A stretch of 64,000 nucleotides of DNA from Actinoplanes utahensis (GCF_016862455.1 NZ_BOMZ01000051.1:1-64000), one strand, 5' to 3'; shown: positions 36,636 through 45,307, counted from the stretch's first letter. Made by a program: numbers and translations. The notes: a model not told the origin generated them from the letters alone.

Positions 36636-38213
36636 ATGTCGCGGATCAAGGAATTCAACCTGCCCGACCTCGGCGAAGGACTGACCGAGGGCGAGATCCT
36701 GGCCTGGCTGGTCAAGGTCGGGGACACCATCGAGCTCAACCAGCCGATCGTCGAGGTCGAGACCGCGAAGGCGGCGGTCGAGATCCCGGCGAAGTGGGGT
36801 GGCGTGGTCACCCGGATCTTCCACGAGGCGGGTTCGGTGGTCGAGGTCGGGAACCCGATCATCGCCATCGACACCGACCCGTCGGCGGGACCTCTGCCCA
36901 CGTCGTCCGGCCCGGCACCGGAAACTCCGGTCGCCTCCCCCACTCCGGCCACCTCAATCGCCTCGTCGGCTTCTTCGGCCTCTTCCGCCTCGTCGGCTTC
37001 GGAAGGCGAGGTCGAGGCGGGCCTCATCGGGGGTCCGGCGCCCGGCGGACGGACCGCGGTGCTCGTCGGTTACGGCCCGAGAACCACAACCGCAAAGAGA
37101 CGACCCCGCAGTGGTACGGCCACGCCGTTCACAACCGCAACCACACCCACCCCGCCTCCGGCGGCTGCCGGAGGGTCCCAGGCCGCGACCGTGGCCGTCC
37201 CCCCGGCGCCCGTGGTCCAACCCGCGCCGCCGGTCGTACCCCCAGCCCCGGCCGTCCCGAACCGAACTGTTCAGGATCCAACAGTTCAGGTCGCGGTGCG
37301 GGTGGGGCCGGTGCTCGCCAAGCCGCCGGTCCGGAAACTCGCCCGTGATCTCGGCGTCGACCTCGCCACGGTCGCCGGGACCGGGCCGATGGGGTCGGTG
37401 ACGCGGGAGGACGTACACCGCATCGCCGAAGGCGCGAAGCAGACCGTGACCGAGACGCCGGCCCCGGTCACCGCTCCGGCCATCACCGCGGCACCAGTCC
37501 TCGACGGGGCCCGTGAGCAGCGCATCCCCGTCAAGGGAGTGCGGAAGCTGACCGCGGAGAACATGGTCGCGTCGGCGTTCACCGCGCCGCACGTGACCGA
37601 GTTCCTGACCGTGGACGTGACCCGGTCGATGAAGACGCTCGACAAGCTGAAGGCGCGGCCCGAGTTCGCTGAGACCCGGATCTCGCCGCTGCTGCTGGTG
37701 GCGAAAGCGGTGCTGGTCGCGGCCAAGCGGCACCCGATGGTCAACTCGACGTGGTCGGGCGGGACCGGCGAGATCGTGGTCAAGGACTACGTGAACCTCG
37801 GCATCGCCGCAGCCACCGAGCGTGGGCTGATCGTCCCGAACATCAAGGACGCCGGCCGGCTCACCCTGCGGGAATTGGCCGACGCACTGAATGCGCTGGT
37901 CAAGACCGCGAAATCGGGTCGTACGCCGCCGTCGGACATGTCCGGCGGCACGCTCTCGATCACGAACGTGGGCGTGTTCGGCATCGATACCGGCACCCCG
38001 ATCCTGCCACCGGGTGAATCGGCGATCCTGGCGTTCGGCGCGATCCGGCCGACGCCGTGGGTGCACAAGGGGAAGATCAAGATCCGCCAGGTCACCACCC
38101 TGGGACTCTCCTTCGACCACCGGATCATCGATGGCGAGCTGGGCTCCCGCTTCCTGCGTGACGTGGGCACCTTCCTCGAGGACCCGGAGGCGGCAATGCT
38201 TCGCTGGGCCTAG
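36636..38213 (+). CDS. 2-oxoacid dehydrogenase E2 (dihydrolipoyl acyltransferase)
   Basis: 525 residues from ATG 36636, five bases after E1beta. One lipoyl domain (residues ~5-80) with the lipoylated Lys45 in VETAKAAVE; a long Ala/Ser/Pro/Thr-rich linker; peripheral subunit-binding domain (~228-262; KPPVRKLARDLGVDLATVAGTGPMGSVTREDV); second Pro/Ala linker; catalytic domain ending LSFDHRIIDGELGSRFLRD with the active-site His near 495. Transfers acyl groups to CoA. ETAKA at the lipoyl site resembles branched-chain E2s of actinobacteria, slightly favouring a branched-chain complex. E3 is not in the window. Confidence 0.94.
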   Translation: MSRIKEFNLPDLGEGLTEGEILAWLVKVGDTIELNQPIVEVETAKAAVEIPAKWGGVVTRIFHEAGSVVEVGNPIIAIDTDPSAGPLPTSSGPAPETPVASPTPATSIASSASSASSASSASEGEVEAGLIGGPAPGGRTAVLVGYGPRTTTAKRRPRSGTATPFTTATTPTPPPAAAGGSQAATVAVPPAPVVQPAPPVVPPAPAVPNRTVQDPTVQVAVRVGPVLAKPPVRKLARDLGVDLATVAGTGPMGSVTREDVHRIAEGAKQTVTETPAPVTAPAITAAPVLDGAREQRIPVKGVRKLTAENMVASAFTAPHVTEFLTVDVTRSMKTLDKLKARPEFAETRISPLLLVAKAVLVAAKRHPMVNSTWSGGTGEIVVKDYVNLGIAAATERGLIVPNIKDAGRLTLRELADALNALVKTAKSGRTPPSDMSGGTLSITNVGVFGIDTGTPILPPGESAILAFGAIRPTPWVHKGKIKIRQVTTLGLSFDHRIIDGELGSRFLRDVGTFLEDPEAAMLRWA

Positions 38214-38257
38214 GGTCTTTCGGCCCGACCGGCGATTGACCTTCGATCCTTAGGTAC

Positions 38258-38311
38258 ATGACTGAGCTCACCCCCGAAATCGCTGGCCGCGTCCCGTTGT
38301 TCCGTCGATAA
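38258..38311 (+). other. 17-codon micro-ORF overlapping an inverted repeat
   Basis: ATG 38258 reads MTELTPEIAGRVPLFRR and stops at 38309. The ORF's final third forms the left arm of a 13-bp perfect inverted repeat (38288-38300 with 38320-38332) whose loop contains the stop codon. It could be a leader peptide with an attenuator ahead of the 49-residue gene, a remnant of a longer gene, or chance. The hairpin could also end the dehydrogenase transcript. Confidence 0.3.
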
Positions 38312-38408
38312 TGGAGTGGACAACGGGACGCGCGCCTCCGTCACGAGCGGCCAGGCGACGCCCGTAGGGAACGACACCGGTCACCGCCGGGGGGAGAGAG
38401 CAGCAGCC

Positions 38409-38558
38409 ATGAGCACCGCCCGCACCATGATCGACCGCTACCGCCAGCGCCGGATGATCAGCCGCCAGAACCGCGCGATCGACCGCGCGCTCCAGGTGGC
38501 GCCCACGCAGGCCATGCGCGACGAGATCGCGATCTTCGCGCAGCACCGGGTCTTCTGA
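38409..38558 (+). CDS. Small basic hypothetical protein
   Basis: 49 residues from ATG 38409 with a GGGGGGAGAG ribosome-site-like run upstream. MSTARTMIDRYRQRRMISRQNRAIDRALQ is a highly basic amphipathic helix, ending in a short acidic/hydrophobic part (MRDEIAIFAQHRVF). Similar short Arg-rich proteins are common in actinobacteria. No assigned function. A strong terminator follows. Confidence 0.65.
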   Translation: MSTARTMIDRYRQRRMISRQNRAIDRALQVAPTQAMRDEIAIFAQHRVF

Positions 38559-38593
38559 GGCCCCCGGCCCTGATCAGGGCCGCCACCACGACG

Positions 38594-38627
38594 AACGGCC
38601 CGTCCGGGTGACCCGGGCGGGCCGTTT
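38594..38627 (+). terminator. Terminator after the 49-residue gene
   Basis: 15-base arms (38594-38608 with 38612-38626; one T-G pair), TGA loop, then TTTCGT. The following 250 bases up to 38881 hold no gene; they contain two copies of AAGCTGGCACGGCC (near 38810 and 38848) in the leader of the giant gene. Confidence 0.85.
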
Positions 38628-38880
38628 CGTGTCCGATCCCACTCTCGAAGATCCGGCAATCGTCCCTCCGGGGCGTAGACCGGGATTCCTCCCGCCGCGA
38701 CCGCCCGGTACCGTGGGCACGGTCCCCAAATCGGCACGGCCGGTCGGTGCGGGTGACCGGGGCCGCCGGCAGCGACAGTGTCACGGCCCCAGCACGGCCA
38801 AGCCGGAAAGCTGGCACGGCCCCGTCCGTGGGGTCGCGTCCGTGCAAAGCTGGCACGGCCGCATCGATGAGGAGGCGCGT

Positions 38881-41800
38881 ATGACGTCCGAGGGGCAGCA
38901 CGCCGGTCAGCCGGCCGAGGCCACGTCGGGCGGACCCACGTCGGGCGGGTTCCCGCACGACCCTGATGGTCAGCGGCCCGACCTGCAGCGATCGGCCGGC
39001 CGGGCATCGGCCCAGCCGCCCGCTGAGGGCTTCCCGAATTCGTATGGGCCACCTCCGACCAGTGCCCCCGGTGGGGGTTCGCCGTTCGTCGTGCCCGCCG
39101 TCTCCACGTTCGGCCAGGGCCCCGCGCCCGCCGGGACGTCGTATGGTTCGGCCCGCGTCGCGGAGCCCGAGGGTGAGCTCCCGCAGCGGGGCGGCGCTTC
39201 GCCGTATGGATCGGTCGCCCCCGAGGCGGCGTCGTCCTACGGGTCGCCCTCGCCGTTCGGGCAGCCGGGCACGCCACCACCGTTCGGTTCCGCTCCCGCT
39301 TCCGTTCCGGCGTCCGCGCCGTTCGACGCCGGACCGCCGTCGTGGGCCCCACCGGGCTCCGCGGCCGCGGCTTCCCCCGGTGGTCCGTCGACCTCCGGAC
39401 CCGCGGGATTCCCGGCTTCCGGCGCGCCGGGCGGGTCTGCTTCGTTCGGGTCGTCGCCGGGTTCCGGTTCCTCGGAATTCCCGCCGCCCACCGCCACCTA
39501 CGGCACGCCTGCGGCGGCCTTCCCGCCCGCCGGCTCCTCGGATGCCCCCGGCTCCTTCGGCCCGCCCGCGGGCTCGTCGGCCGGTTCCTCCGGTTCGCCC
39601 GCTGCCTTCGGCCCGTCCGGCGGCTCCTCTTCCTTCAGTCCGACGGCCGGCTCGTCCGGCGCCCCGGCCTCCTTCGGCTCGCCGGCCGGCCCCTCGGGCG
39701 GTTCCTCCTCTTTCGGTCCGGCAGCCGGCTCGTCCGGCGCCCCCGCTTCCTTCGACTCGCCGGCCGGCTCGTCCGGTGGCCCCGCCTCCTTCGGGCAGGC
39801 GGCCAACTCGTCGGGCGGTCCGGGGTCCTTCGGCTCTGCGGCCGGCTCGGATCCGGCCGGGTTCCCGCCGCCCGCTTCGCCGGGCGGCCAGACGCCCGGT
39901 GGCTCGCCGTTCGGATCCGCGGGCTTCCCGCCCGCCGGAGGCCAGGCGCCGTCGGCTCCGGCCGGGCCCGAGAGCCAGGGCGGGTTCCCGGCGAAACTCA
40001 GCCCGAGCGGCCTGCCCACCCGCACCCCCGGCGCAACGGCTCCGGAAGACGGCGGCCTCGGCCATACCCCGTTCTCCGCGTTCGGTGACCAGCCGGTCCG
40101 GGTTCCCGGCGCCAGCCTTTCCGACCTGCCCGACGGCTCCGGCCAGGGTGACTCCGCCGGCAGCCCGGGCGGTTTCACCGCCGGCCCGGCGCAGAACAGC
40201 TGGATGCGGGAGAACGCCCGGCCCGCCGAGACCCCGGCCGTGCCGAGCGCCCCGCGCCCGGCGGCCGACACGTTCCCGTCCCGGCGTGGCGACGGCGGCG
40301 GCTTCCCGCTGCGTGCCCCCGCCGGTCCGGCCGCTGACCCGTCCACGGCCGGTTCCGGCAGCCAGCCCAGCCTGGACCTGCCGATCCGCAGCCAGCAGCC
40401 GTTCGGTTCGGCCTCGTTCCCGTCGCCGGAGGCTCCGGCCGGACGCGACACCGATGCGCCGTCCACCAGCCCTTCCGGATACCCGCAGCGGGTGCCCGGC
40501 GCGTCGCTGGGTTCGGGCGGCACGGTTCCGGCGTCCGCGCCGACCTCGGCCGATTCGCAGCACGGTTCGTTCCCGGGCGCCGACCCGCAGCACGGTTCGT
40601 TCCCGGGCGCCGATCCGCAGCAGGGCTCGTTCCCGGGTGCTAGTTCGCAGCACGGTTCGTTCCCGGGCGCCGACCCGCAGCACGGTTCGTTCCCGGGCGC
40701 CGACCCGCAGCACGGTTCGTTCCCGGGCGCCGATCCGCAGCAGGGCTCGTTCCCGGGTGCTAGTTCGCAGCAGGGTTCGTTCCCGGGTTCCGGGCCCCTC
40801 GGTCTGGAGCCGCGTGGTCCGCTCGATTCCAGCCCGAATGGCACCCACTCCGGCCTGGATGCACGCGGTTCCCGGCCCGGCTCGGACCCGAACGGTCCGA
40901 TAGGTGGCTTCGACCAGCGCAGCCCGTCGGGTGCCTTCGACCAGCGGAACCCCGCGGGCTCCGACTCTCCGGGCCCGTTCGGCGGCTTCGACCAGCGTGG
41001 CCCGGCAGGGTCCGACTCGCCGAACCCGCTCGGCGGGTTCGACCAGCGTGGCCCGGATGCGAATGGCTCGCTCGGCGGGTTCGACCAGCGTGGCGGCTCC
41101 GACCGGGGTGATCTCCGGGCTTCGGCGGGCGGTCCTTCGGGCGCTGACGGCCACGCCGCGGCGGATCAGCAGGGTGCGTCCGCGGTTCCGCAGCCGCGTG
41201 ATCCGGGCGCGAAACCCGCTGTCGGCTCGGCCCGCCCGGTGACGGCCAGCGCCTCGGTGCCCGGCCGGGTCTCGCCGGCCGAGGCCGCCGAACTGCCGCC
41301 GCCGTCGTCCGCGCCGCAGGCTCGCGTCTACGGTCGTCCGGCCCCGACAACGCCGGACGAGCCGCAAGATTCCCCGGACGACCCGTCGCGTTCCGACGAG
41401 TCTCCGTCCGGCGCGCACGCCGCTCCTTCGTTCCCGTCGGCTTCCGACTCGCCGTTCGGCGGCCAGTCCGGCAGCTTCCCCCCGGCCACAGACGGTTCGG
41501 GTGGTTTCGGTGCGGGCCCGGCACAGAGCGAGAGCCCGTCGGGCGGTTTCGGCCTGCCCAGGAACGACTTCGGTACGCCCCAGGGTGAGAGCCCGTCGGG
41601 CGCGTTCGGCCAGCCTCGAAACGACTTCAGCACCTCCCAGGGTGAGAGCCCGTCCGGCGGTTTCGGCCAGCCTCGAAACGACTTCAGCACCTCCCAGGGT
41701 GAGAGCCCGTCCGGCGGTTTCGGCCAGCCCCGAAACGACTTCAGCACCCCGCAAGGTGAAAGCCCGTCCGGCGGTTTCGGTCAGCCCCGAAACGACTTCA

Positions 41801-43248
41801 GCACCTCCCAGGGTGAAAGCCCGTCCGGCGGTTTCGGTCAGCCCCGAAACGACTTCGGTACGCCCCAGGGTGAAAGCTCGTCGGGCGCGTTCGGTCAGCC
41901 CCGAAACGACTTCAGCGCCCCGCAGGGTGAGAGCCCGTCCGGTGGCTTCGGTCTGCCGCAGCGTGGGGATGGTGGATTCGGCCAGCCTGGCGAGAGTCCG
42001 TCGGGGGGTTTCGGTCTGCCGCAGCGTGGTGGTTCCGCGCAGCCTGACAACGATTCGCAGGCCGGTGGTTTCCCGGGTGAGCCGTTCCCCGGCGCGCAGC
42101 AGGATGACGACCGTAACGGCTTCGGCTCGTTCTCGCCGGCCGGCGAGAGCGCGCCTCCGGCGAAGGCGACCGCCCGTGCGACGGCGAGTGCTCGGGTCTC
42201 CCCGCCGGATGCTCCCGGTGGTGGTTCGCCGTTCGCGATGCCCGGTTCGCCGCAGGCCCCGGCTTCCGGTGCGCCGTTCGGTGGCCCGGGTTCGCCCGCT
42301 GTTCCCGGTTCGCCGCAGTTCCCCGGTTCGGTTCAGCCGCCGTTCGGGGGCGCTGGCGACCAGTTCGGCCAGCCCGGTGACCAGTTCGGCCCCTCCGGTG
42401 ACCAGTTCGGCCCCTCCGGTGATCAGGCCGGTCGTCCGCCTTTCGGTCATCCCGGAAGCCAGCCTGGCAATCAGCCCGGCGGCGAGTTCGGCCGGCCCGG
42501 TAACGAGTTCGGTGGTCAGCCCGGAGGCGAGTTCGGCAGTCAGCCCGGCAATCCGTTCGGCGGGCCCGGTGACCAGGGCGGACGCCCGCCGTTCGGCGCG
42601 CCCGGGGACCAGTCGGGACCGCCGCCGTTCGGCGCGCCCGGCGATTTCGGCACGCCCCAGCCGTACGAGCAGGGTGGCCGTCCGCCGTTCAATGACCAGT
42701 TCAACGAGCACACCACGGACGTGTCCGGCCGCGGCAACTCGCCGTATGTTCCGGCGCCCGCGCTGACTCCGCTTCCGGGCGAGCAGCCGGGTGGTGGCCT
42801 GTACCCGAACAGTCCGGCGGCGCGTGCCACGGTGACGCCGCCCGGCCCGGAGGACACCACGAGTTGGCCCGGCCCGGCCGAGGAGCAGGGCAAGTTCGAC
42901 CAGTTCAAGGCTTCTTCGGAACCGGCCGCCACGCCGGCCCCGGCGAAGGCGCACGTCCGCACGGTGCCGGTGGCGCTGGCCGTCGTCCTGGGTGCGGCGA
43001 TCATTCTCGGCATGGTGTTCGGTCTGGTCTGGTTGATCGCTGGGGACGACGAGTTCAGCGTGTCGGAGGGCCAGTGTGTGAAGCGCAACGGGTCGACTCC
43101 GCTCGTGGCGGATTGCAAGGAGGCGGACACGTTCACTGTCGTCTCGATCCAGACGGAGAAGAGCAAGTGCGGTGACGCGACCCAGCCGTACATCGTCGTC
43201 CCGAAGGACAGCGGTGACCAGGTGCTCTGCCTGAAGAAGAACGGCTGA
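38881..43248 (+). CDS. Giant low-complexity repeat protein with C-terminal anchor and LppU-like domain
   Basis: 1455 residues from ATG 38881, preceded by GAGGAGG at ideal distance. Residues ~1-1340 are Gly/Ser/Pro/Phe/Gln-rich and almost certainly disordered, with several tandem repeat blocks (SSGAPASFGSPAG-type, ADPQHGSFPG-type, GGFDQRGPAG-type, and ESPSGGFGQPRND-type). A single membrane helix lies near residues 1363-1388 (VALAVVLGAAIILGMVFGLVWLIAG), and the last ~65 residues form a small extracytoplasmic domain with paired cysteines (SEGQCVKRNGSTPLVADCKEADT...SKCGDATQ...VLCLKKNG), resembling LppU-type domains. The inside-facing disordered tail may form a scaffold or condensate; that is inference. 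Confidence 0.85.
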   Translation: MTSEGQHAGQPAEATSGGPTSGGFPHDPDGQRPDLQRSAGRASAQPPAEGFPNSYGPPPTSAPGGGSPFVVPAVSTFGQGPAPAGTSYGSARVAEPEGELPQRGGASPYGSVAPEAASSYGSPSPFGQPGTPPPFGSAPASVPASAPFDAGPPSWAPPGSAAAASPGGPSTSGPAGFPASGAPGGSASFGSSPGSGSSEFPPPTATYGTPAAAFPPAGSSDAPGSFGPPAGSSAGSSGSPAAFGPSGGSSSFSPTAGSSGAPASFGSPAGPSGGSSSFGPAAGSSGAPASFDSPAGSSGGPASFGQAANSSGGPGSFGSAAGSDPAGFPPPASPGGQTPGGSPFGSAGFPPAGGQAPSAPAGPESQGGFPAKLSPSGLPTRTPGATAPEDGGLGHTPFSAFGDQPVRVPGASLSDLPDGSGQGDSAGSPGGFTAGPAQNSWMRENARPAETPAVPSAPRPAADTFPSRRGDGGGFPLRAPAGPAADPSTAGSGSQPSLDLPIRSQQPFGSASFPSPEAPAGRDTDAPSTSPSGYPQRVPGASLGSGGTVPASAPTSADSQHGSFPGADPQHGSFPGADPQQGSFPGASSQHGSFPGADPQHGSFPGADPQHGSFPGADPQQGSFPGASSQQGSFPGSGPLGLEPRGPLDSSPNGTHSGLDARGSRPGSDPNGPIGGFDQRSPSGAFDQRNPAGSDSPGPFGGFDQRGPAGSDSPNPLGGFDQRGPDANGSLGGFDQRGGSDRGDLRASAGGPSGADGHAAADQQGASAVPQPRDPGAKPAVGSARPVTASASVPGRVSPAEAAELPPPSSAPQARVYGRPAPTTPDEPQDSPDDPSRSDESPSGAHAAPSFPSASDSPFGGQSGSFPPATDGSGGFGAGPAQSESPSGGFGLPRNDFGTPQGESPSGAFGQPRNDFSTSQGESPSGGFGQPRNDFSTSQGESPSGGFGQPRNDFSTPQGESPSGGFGQPRNDFSTSQGESPSGGFGQPRNDFGTPQGESSSGAFGQPRNDFSAPQGESPSGGFGLPQRGDGGFGQPGESPSGGFGLPQRGGSAQPDNDSQAGGFPGEPFPGAQQDDDRNGFGSFSPAGESAPPAKATARATASARVSPPDAPGGGSPFAMPGSPQAPASGAPFGGPGSPAVPGSPQFPGSVQPPFGGAGDQFGQPGDQFGPSGDQFGPSGDQAGRPPFGHPGSQPGNQPGGEFGRPGNEFGGQPGGEFGSQPGNPFGGPGDQGGRPPFGAPGDQSGPPPFGAPGDFGTPQPYEQGGRPPFNDQFNEHTTDVSGRGNSPYVPAPALTPLPGEQPGGGLYPNSPAARATVTPPGPEDTTSWPGPAEEQGKFDQFKASSEPAATPAPAKAHVRTVPVALAVVLGAAIILGMVFGLVWLIAGDDEFSVSEGQCVKRNGSTPLVADCKEADTFTVVSIQTEKSKCGDATQPYIVVPKDSGDQVLCLKKNG
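40549..40788 (+). repeat. Eight 30-bp coding repeats (ADPQHGSFPG)
   Basis: Eight perfect-length 30-bp units encoding (A)(D/S)(P/S)Q(H/Q)GSFPG. Unit types run D-S, ADPQH, ADPQQ, ASSQH, ADPQH, ADPQH, ADPQQ, ASSQQ, so the order ADPQH-ADPQQ-ASSQ occurs twice, a higher-order duplication of about 120 bp. Unit identity is near complete, implying recent expansion. Confidence 0.95.
41530..41928 (+). repeat. Seven 57-bp coding repeats (ESPSGGFGQPRNDFSTSQG)
   Basis: Seven 19-codon units in exact tandem, followed by degenerate GLPQRG-type versions to about 42045. Variation is limited to a few codons (Q/L, S/G, S/P). The repeats remain in frame throughout. Confidence 0.95.
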
Positions 43249-43261
43249 CCGCAAGCCTGAT

Positions 43262-43288
43262 CGGCCCCCGCTCGGCGAGCGGGGGCCG
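43262..43288 (+). terminator. Terminator of the giant gene
   Basis: 12-bp stem (43262-43273 with 43277-43288), GGC loop, followed by TTT; 14 bases after the stop codon. Confidence 0.9.
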
Positions 43289-43344
43289 TTTCGCGTCTGT
43301 GGACCGCCACGGTGGCCGGAAACCGGGTGAGGGAGGATTGGCGG

Positions 43345-45132
43345 ATGGAATTTCGCGTGCGTGCGCCCGAACTCAAGGGTCGCGGTTGGCTGAACACCGG
43401 CGGTAAGGCTCTCACCCTGGCCGATCTGCGCGGAAAAATCCTTTTATTGGATTTCTGGACTTTCTGCTGCATTAATTGCCTCCACGTCCTGGACGAGCTT
43501 CGTCCGCTCGAGGAGAAGTACGGTGACGCCCTCGTCGTGATCGGCGTGCACTCGCCGAAGTTCGAGCACGAGCGTGACCCGAAGGCGCTGGCCGCAGCCG
43601 TGGAGCGTTACGGCGTGCACCACCCCGTCGTCGATGACGGCGACATGCACATCTGGCAGCAGTACGCCGCGAAGGCCTGGCCGACCCTGGCCGTGGTCGA
43701 CCCGGAGGGTTACCTGGTCGCGTCGATGGCCGGCGAGGGGCACGCCGAGGGCCTGTCCCGGTTGATCGACGAGTTGGTCGCCAAGCACGAGGCGAACGGC
43801 AGCCTGCACCGCGGCGACGGGCCTTATGTTCCGCCGCCCGCGCCGGAGGGCCTGCTGCACTTCCCGGGCAAGGCGATCGAGCTGCCCGGCGGCCATCTGC
43901 TGGTCTCGGATTCGGCGCGGCACCGGATCGTCGAGCTGTCCCCGGACGGCGAGACCCTGGTCCGCGCGTTCGGCAGCGGTGTGCGGGGCGAGCCGTTCAG
44001 CGAGCCGCAGGGTCTGGTCCTGCTGCCGCCGGGTGTCGCCGAGACGGCGGGTTACGACGTGGTCGTCGCCGATACCGTCAACCACCAGCTCCGTGGGCTG
44101 AATCTGACGACCGGTGCGGTCACCCTGGTCGCCGGTTCGGGGAAGCCGTGGCGTTCGACTGTCGACGACCACGCGCACGACGCGCTCGCAGCCGATCTGT
44201 CGTCGCCGTGGGATGTGGCCTGGTTCGACGACAAGGTCATCATCGCGATGGCCGGGATCCACCAGTTGTGGTGGTTCGATCCGATCAAGCGCACGGTCGG
44301 CGTGTACGCGGGCACGACGGTGGAGGCGCTGCGGGACGGCCCGATCCCGGACGTGTGGATGGCCCAGCCGTCCGGCCTGTCGGTGGGTGGGAACCGGCTG
44401 TGGATCGCCGACAGCGAGACGTCCGCGCTGCGGTTCGTCGAGGACGGCGTGATGCACACCGCAGTCGGGCAGGGGCTGTTCGATTTCGGTCACGTGGACG
44501 GCCCGGCGGCTGAGGCTCTGTTTCAGCACCCGCTCGGTGTGGCGGCGACGGCGGACGGCTCGGTGTTGGTGGCGGACACCTACAACGGCGCGGTCCGGCG
44601 ATTCGACCCGGCGTCCGGCGCGGTGTCCACGGTGGATTCCGGACTCGGCGAACCAAGTGACATCCTGGTCACCGCGGACAACACGGTCATCGTGGTGGAG
44701 TCGGCGGCGCACCGGCTGACCCGGCTCGCTCCCGGGGTGGTCACGACGGTCACTGGTGAGCGGCACAAGACCGAGCGGCCCCCGTCGCACCTGGCGCCGG
44801 GCGAGGTCACTCTCGACGTGATCTTCACGCCGGCGCCGGGACAGAAGCTGGACAGCCAGTTCGGCTCGCCGGTTCGGCTGGTGGTGTCGGCGTCCCCCGC
44901 CGAACTGCTGCTGGAGGGGGAGGGGACCACCACCGAACTGTCCCGCCGGATCGTTCTCAACCCGGATGTGCCCAAGGGCGTCCTCCAGGTGGTCGCGCAG
45001 GCGGCGACGTGCGATGTGGACGCCGAGTTCGGCGCCTGCCACCTGACCCGGCAGGACTGGGGTGTGCCGATCGTGATCGATCCGGCCGCTCCGGACCGGC
45101 TGCCGTTGATCCTTCGCGGCATGGACGCCTGA
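43345..45132 (+). CDS. Thioredoxin-like / NHL-repeat protein
   Basis: 595 residues from ATG 43345 (GAGGGAGGA upstream); an earlier in-frame GTG exists. Residues 1-150 are a TlpA/ResA-like thioredoxin fold with a CINC active site at Cys42-Cys45 (LLDFWTFCCINCLHVLDEL). Residues 170-490 are NHL/beta-propeller repeats (HLLVSDSARHRIVELSPDG, DVVVADTVNHQLRGLN, VLVADTYNGAVRRFD). The same domain order is found in the NHLRC2 group. No signal peptide, so it is probably cytoplasmic. Codon 34 is TTA, the rare leucine codon, inside a short AT-rich patch around the active-site codons; in Streptomyces such codons depend on the bldA tRNA. Confidence 0.9.
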   Translation: MEFRVRAPELKGRGWLNTGGKALTLADLRGKILLLDFWTFCCINCLHVLDELRPLEEKYGDALVVIGVHSPKFEHERDPKALAAAVERYGVHHPVVDDGDMHIWQQYAAKAWPTLAVVDPEGYLVASMAGEGHAEGLSRLIDELVAKHEANGSLHRGDGPYVPPPAPEGLLHFPGKAIELPGGHLLVSDSARHRIVELSPDGETLVRAFGSGVRGEPFSEPQGLVLLPPGVAETAGYDVVVADTVNHQLRGLNLTTGAVTLVAGSGKPWRSTVDDHAHDALAADLSSPWDVAWFDDKVIIAMAGIHQLWWFDPIKRTVGVYAGTTVEALRDGPIPDVWMAQPSGLSVGGNRLWIADSETSALRFVEDGVMHTAVGQGLFDFGHVDGPAAEALFQHPLGVAATADGSVLVADTYNGAVRRFDPASGAVSTVDSGLGEPSDILVTADNTVIVVESAAHRLTRLAPGVVTTVTGERHKTERPPSHLAPGEVTLDVIFTPAPGQKLDSQFGSPVRLVVSASPAELLLEGEGTTTELSRRIVLNPDVPKGVLQVVAQAATCDVDAEFGACHLTRQDWGVPIVIDPAAPDRLPLILRGMDA

Positions 45133-45149
45133 CCCGTGTGACCTCCTCC

Positions 45150-45183
45150 GTGCCGAGTGACGGATAGTGCCGAGTGACGGATA
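45150..45183. repeat. 17-bp perfect tandem repeat
   Basis: GTGCCGAGTGACGGATA occurs twice in immediate succession (45150-45166, 45167-45183), just after the thioredoxin/NHL gene and before a 38-codon ORF. It could be a tandem operator or a slippage duplication. Confidence 0.8.
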
Positions 45184-45190
45184 ACGGTGC

Positions 45191-45307
45191 ATGGAGGACA
45201 GCAGACAACCGGACGACGCCGCGTTGATCCGCAAGGACGTCGCGGCGTTGTTCGACAGGGTACGAGAACAGGGTCGCCCTGGTGGACGTGCTCGTCAGAA
45301 GGCCTGA
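45191..45307 (+). CDS. Possible 38-residue ORF
   Basis: ATG 45191 encodes MEDSRQPDDAALIRKDVAAL and continues 18 residues to TGA at 45305, overlapping the 3' end of pxpA by 13 bases on the opposite strand. Composition is coding-like (a charged amphipathic helix) but there is no good ribosome site and no known family. Confidence 0.25.
   Translation: MEDSRQPDDAALIRKDVAALFDRVREQGRPGGRARQKA

Noticed and set aside
40549..41928. Regular repeats resembling a CRISPR array
   Set aside because: Units are directly adjacent, in frame, of coding type, with no unique spacers and no cas genes.
38458..43254. A very long open frame antisense to the giant repeat gene
   Set aside because: Its predicted product is an Arg/Glu/Thr mosaic that mirrors the repeats of the sense strand; the sense frame has a good ribosome site, a membrane helix and a Cys domain. 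Long antisense frames are expected in DNA this rich in GC.
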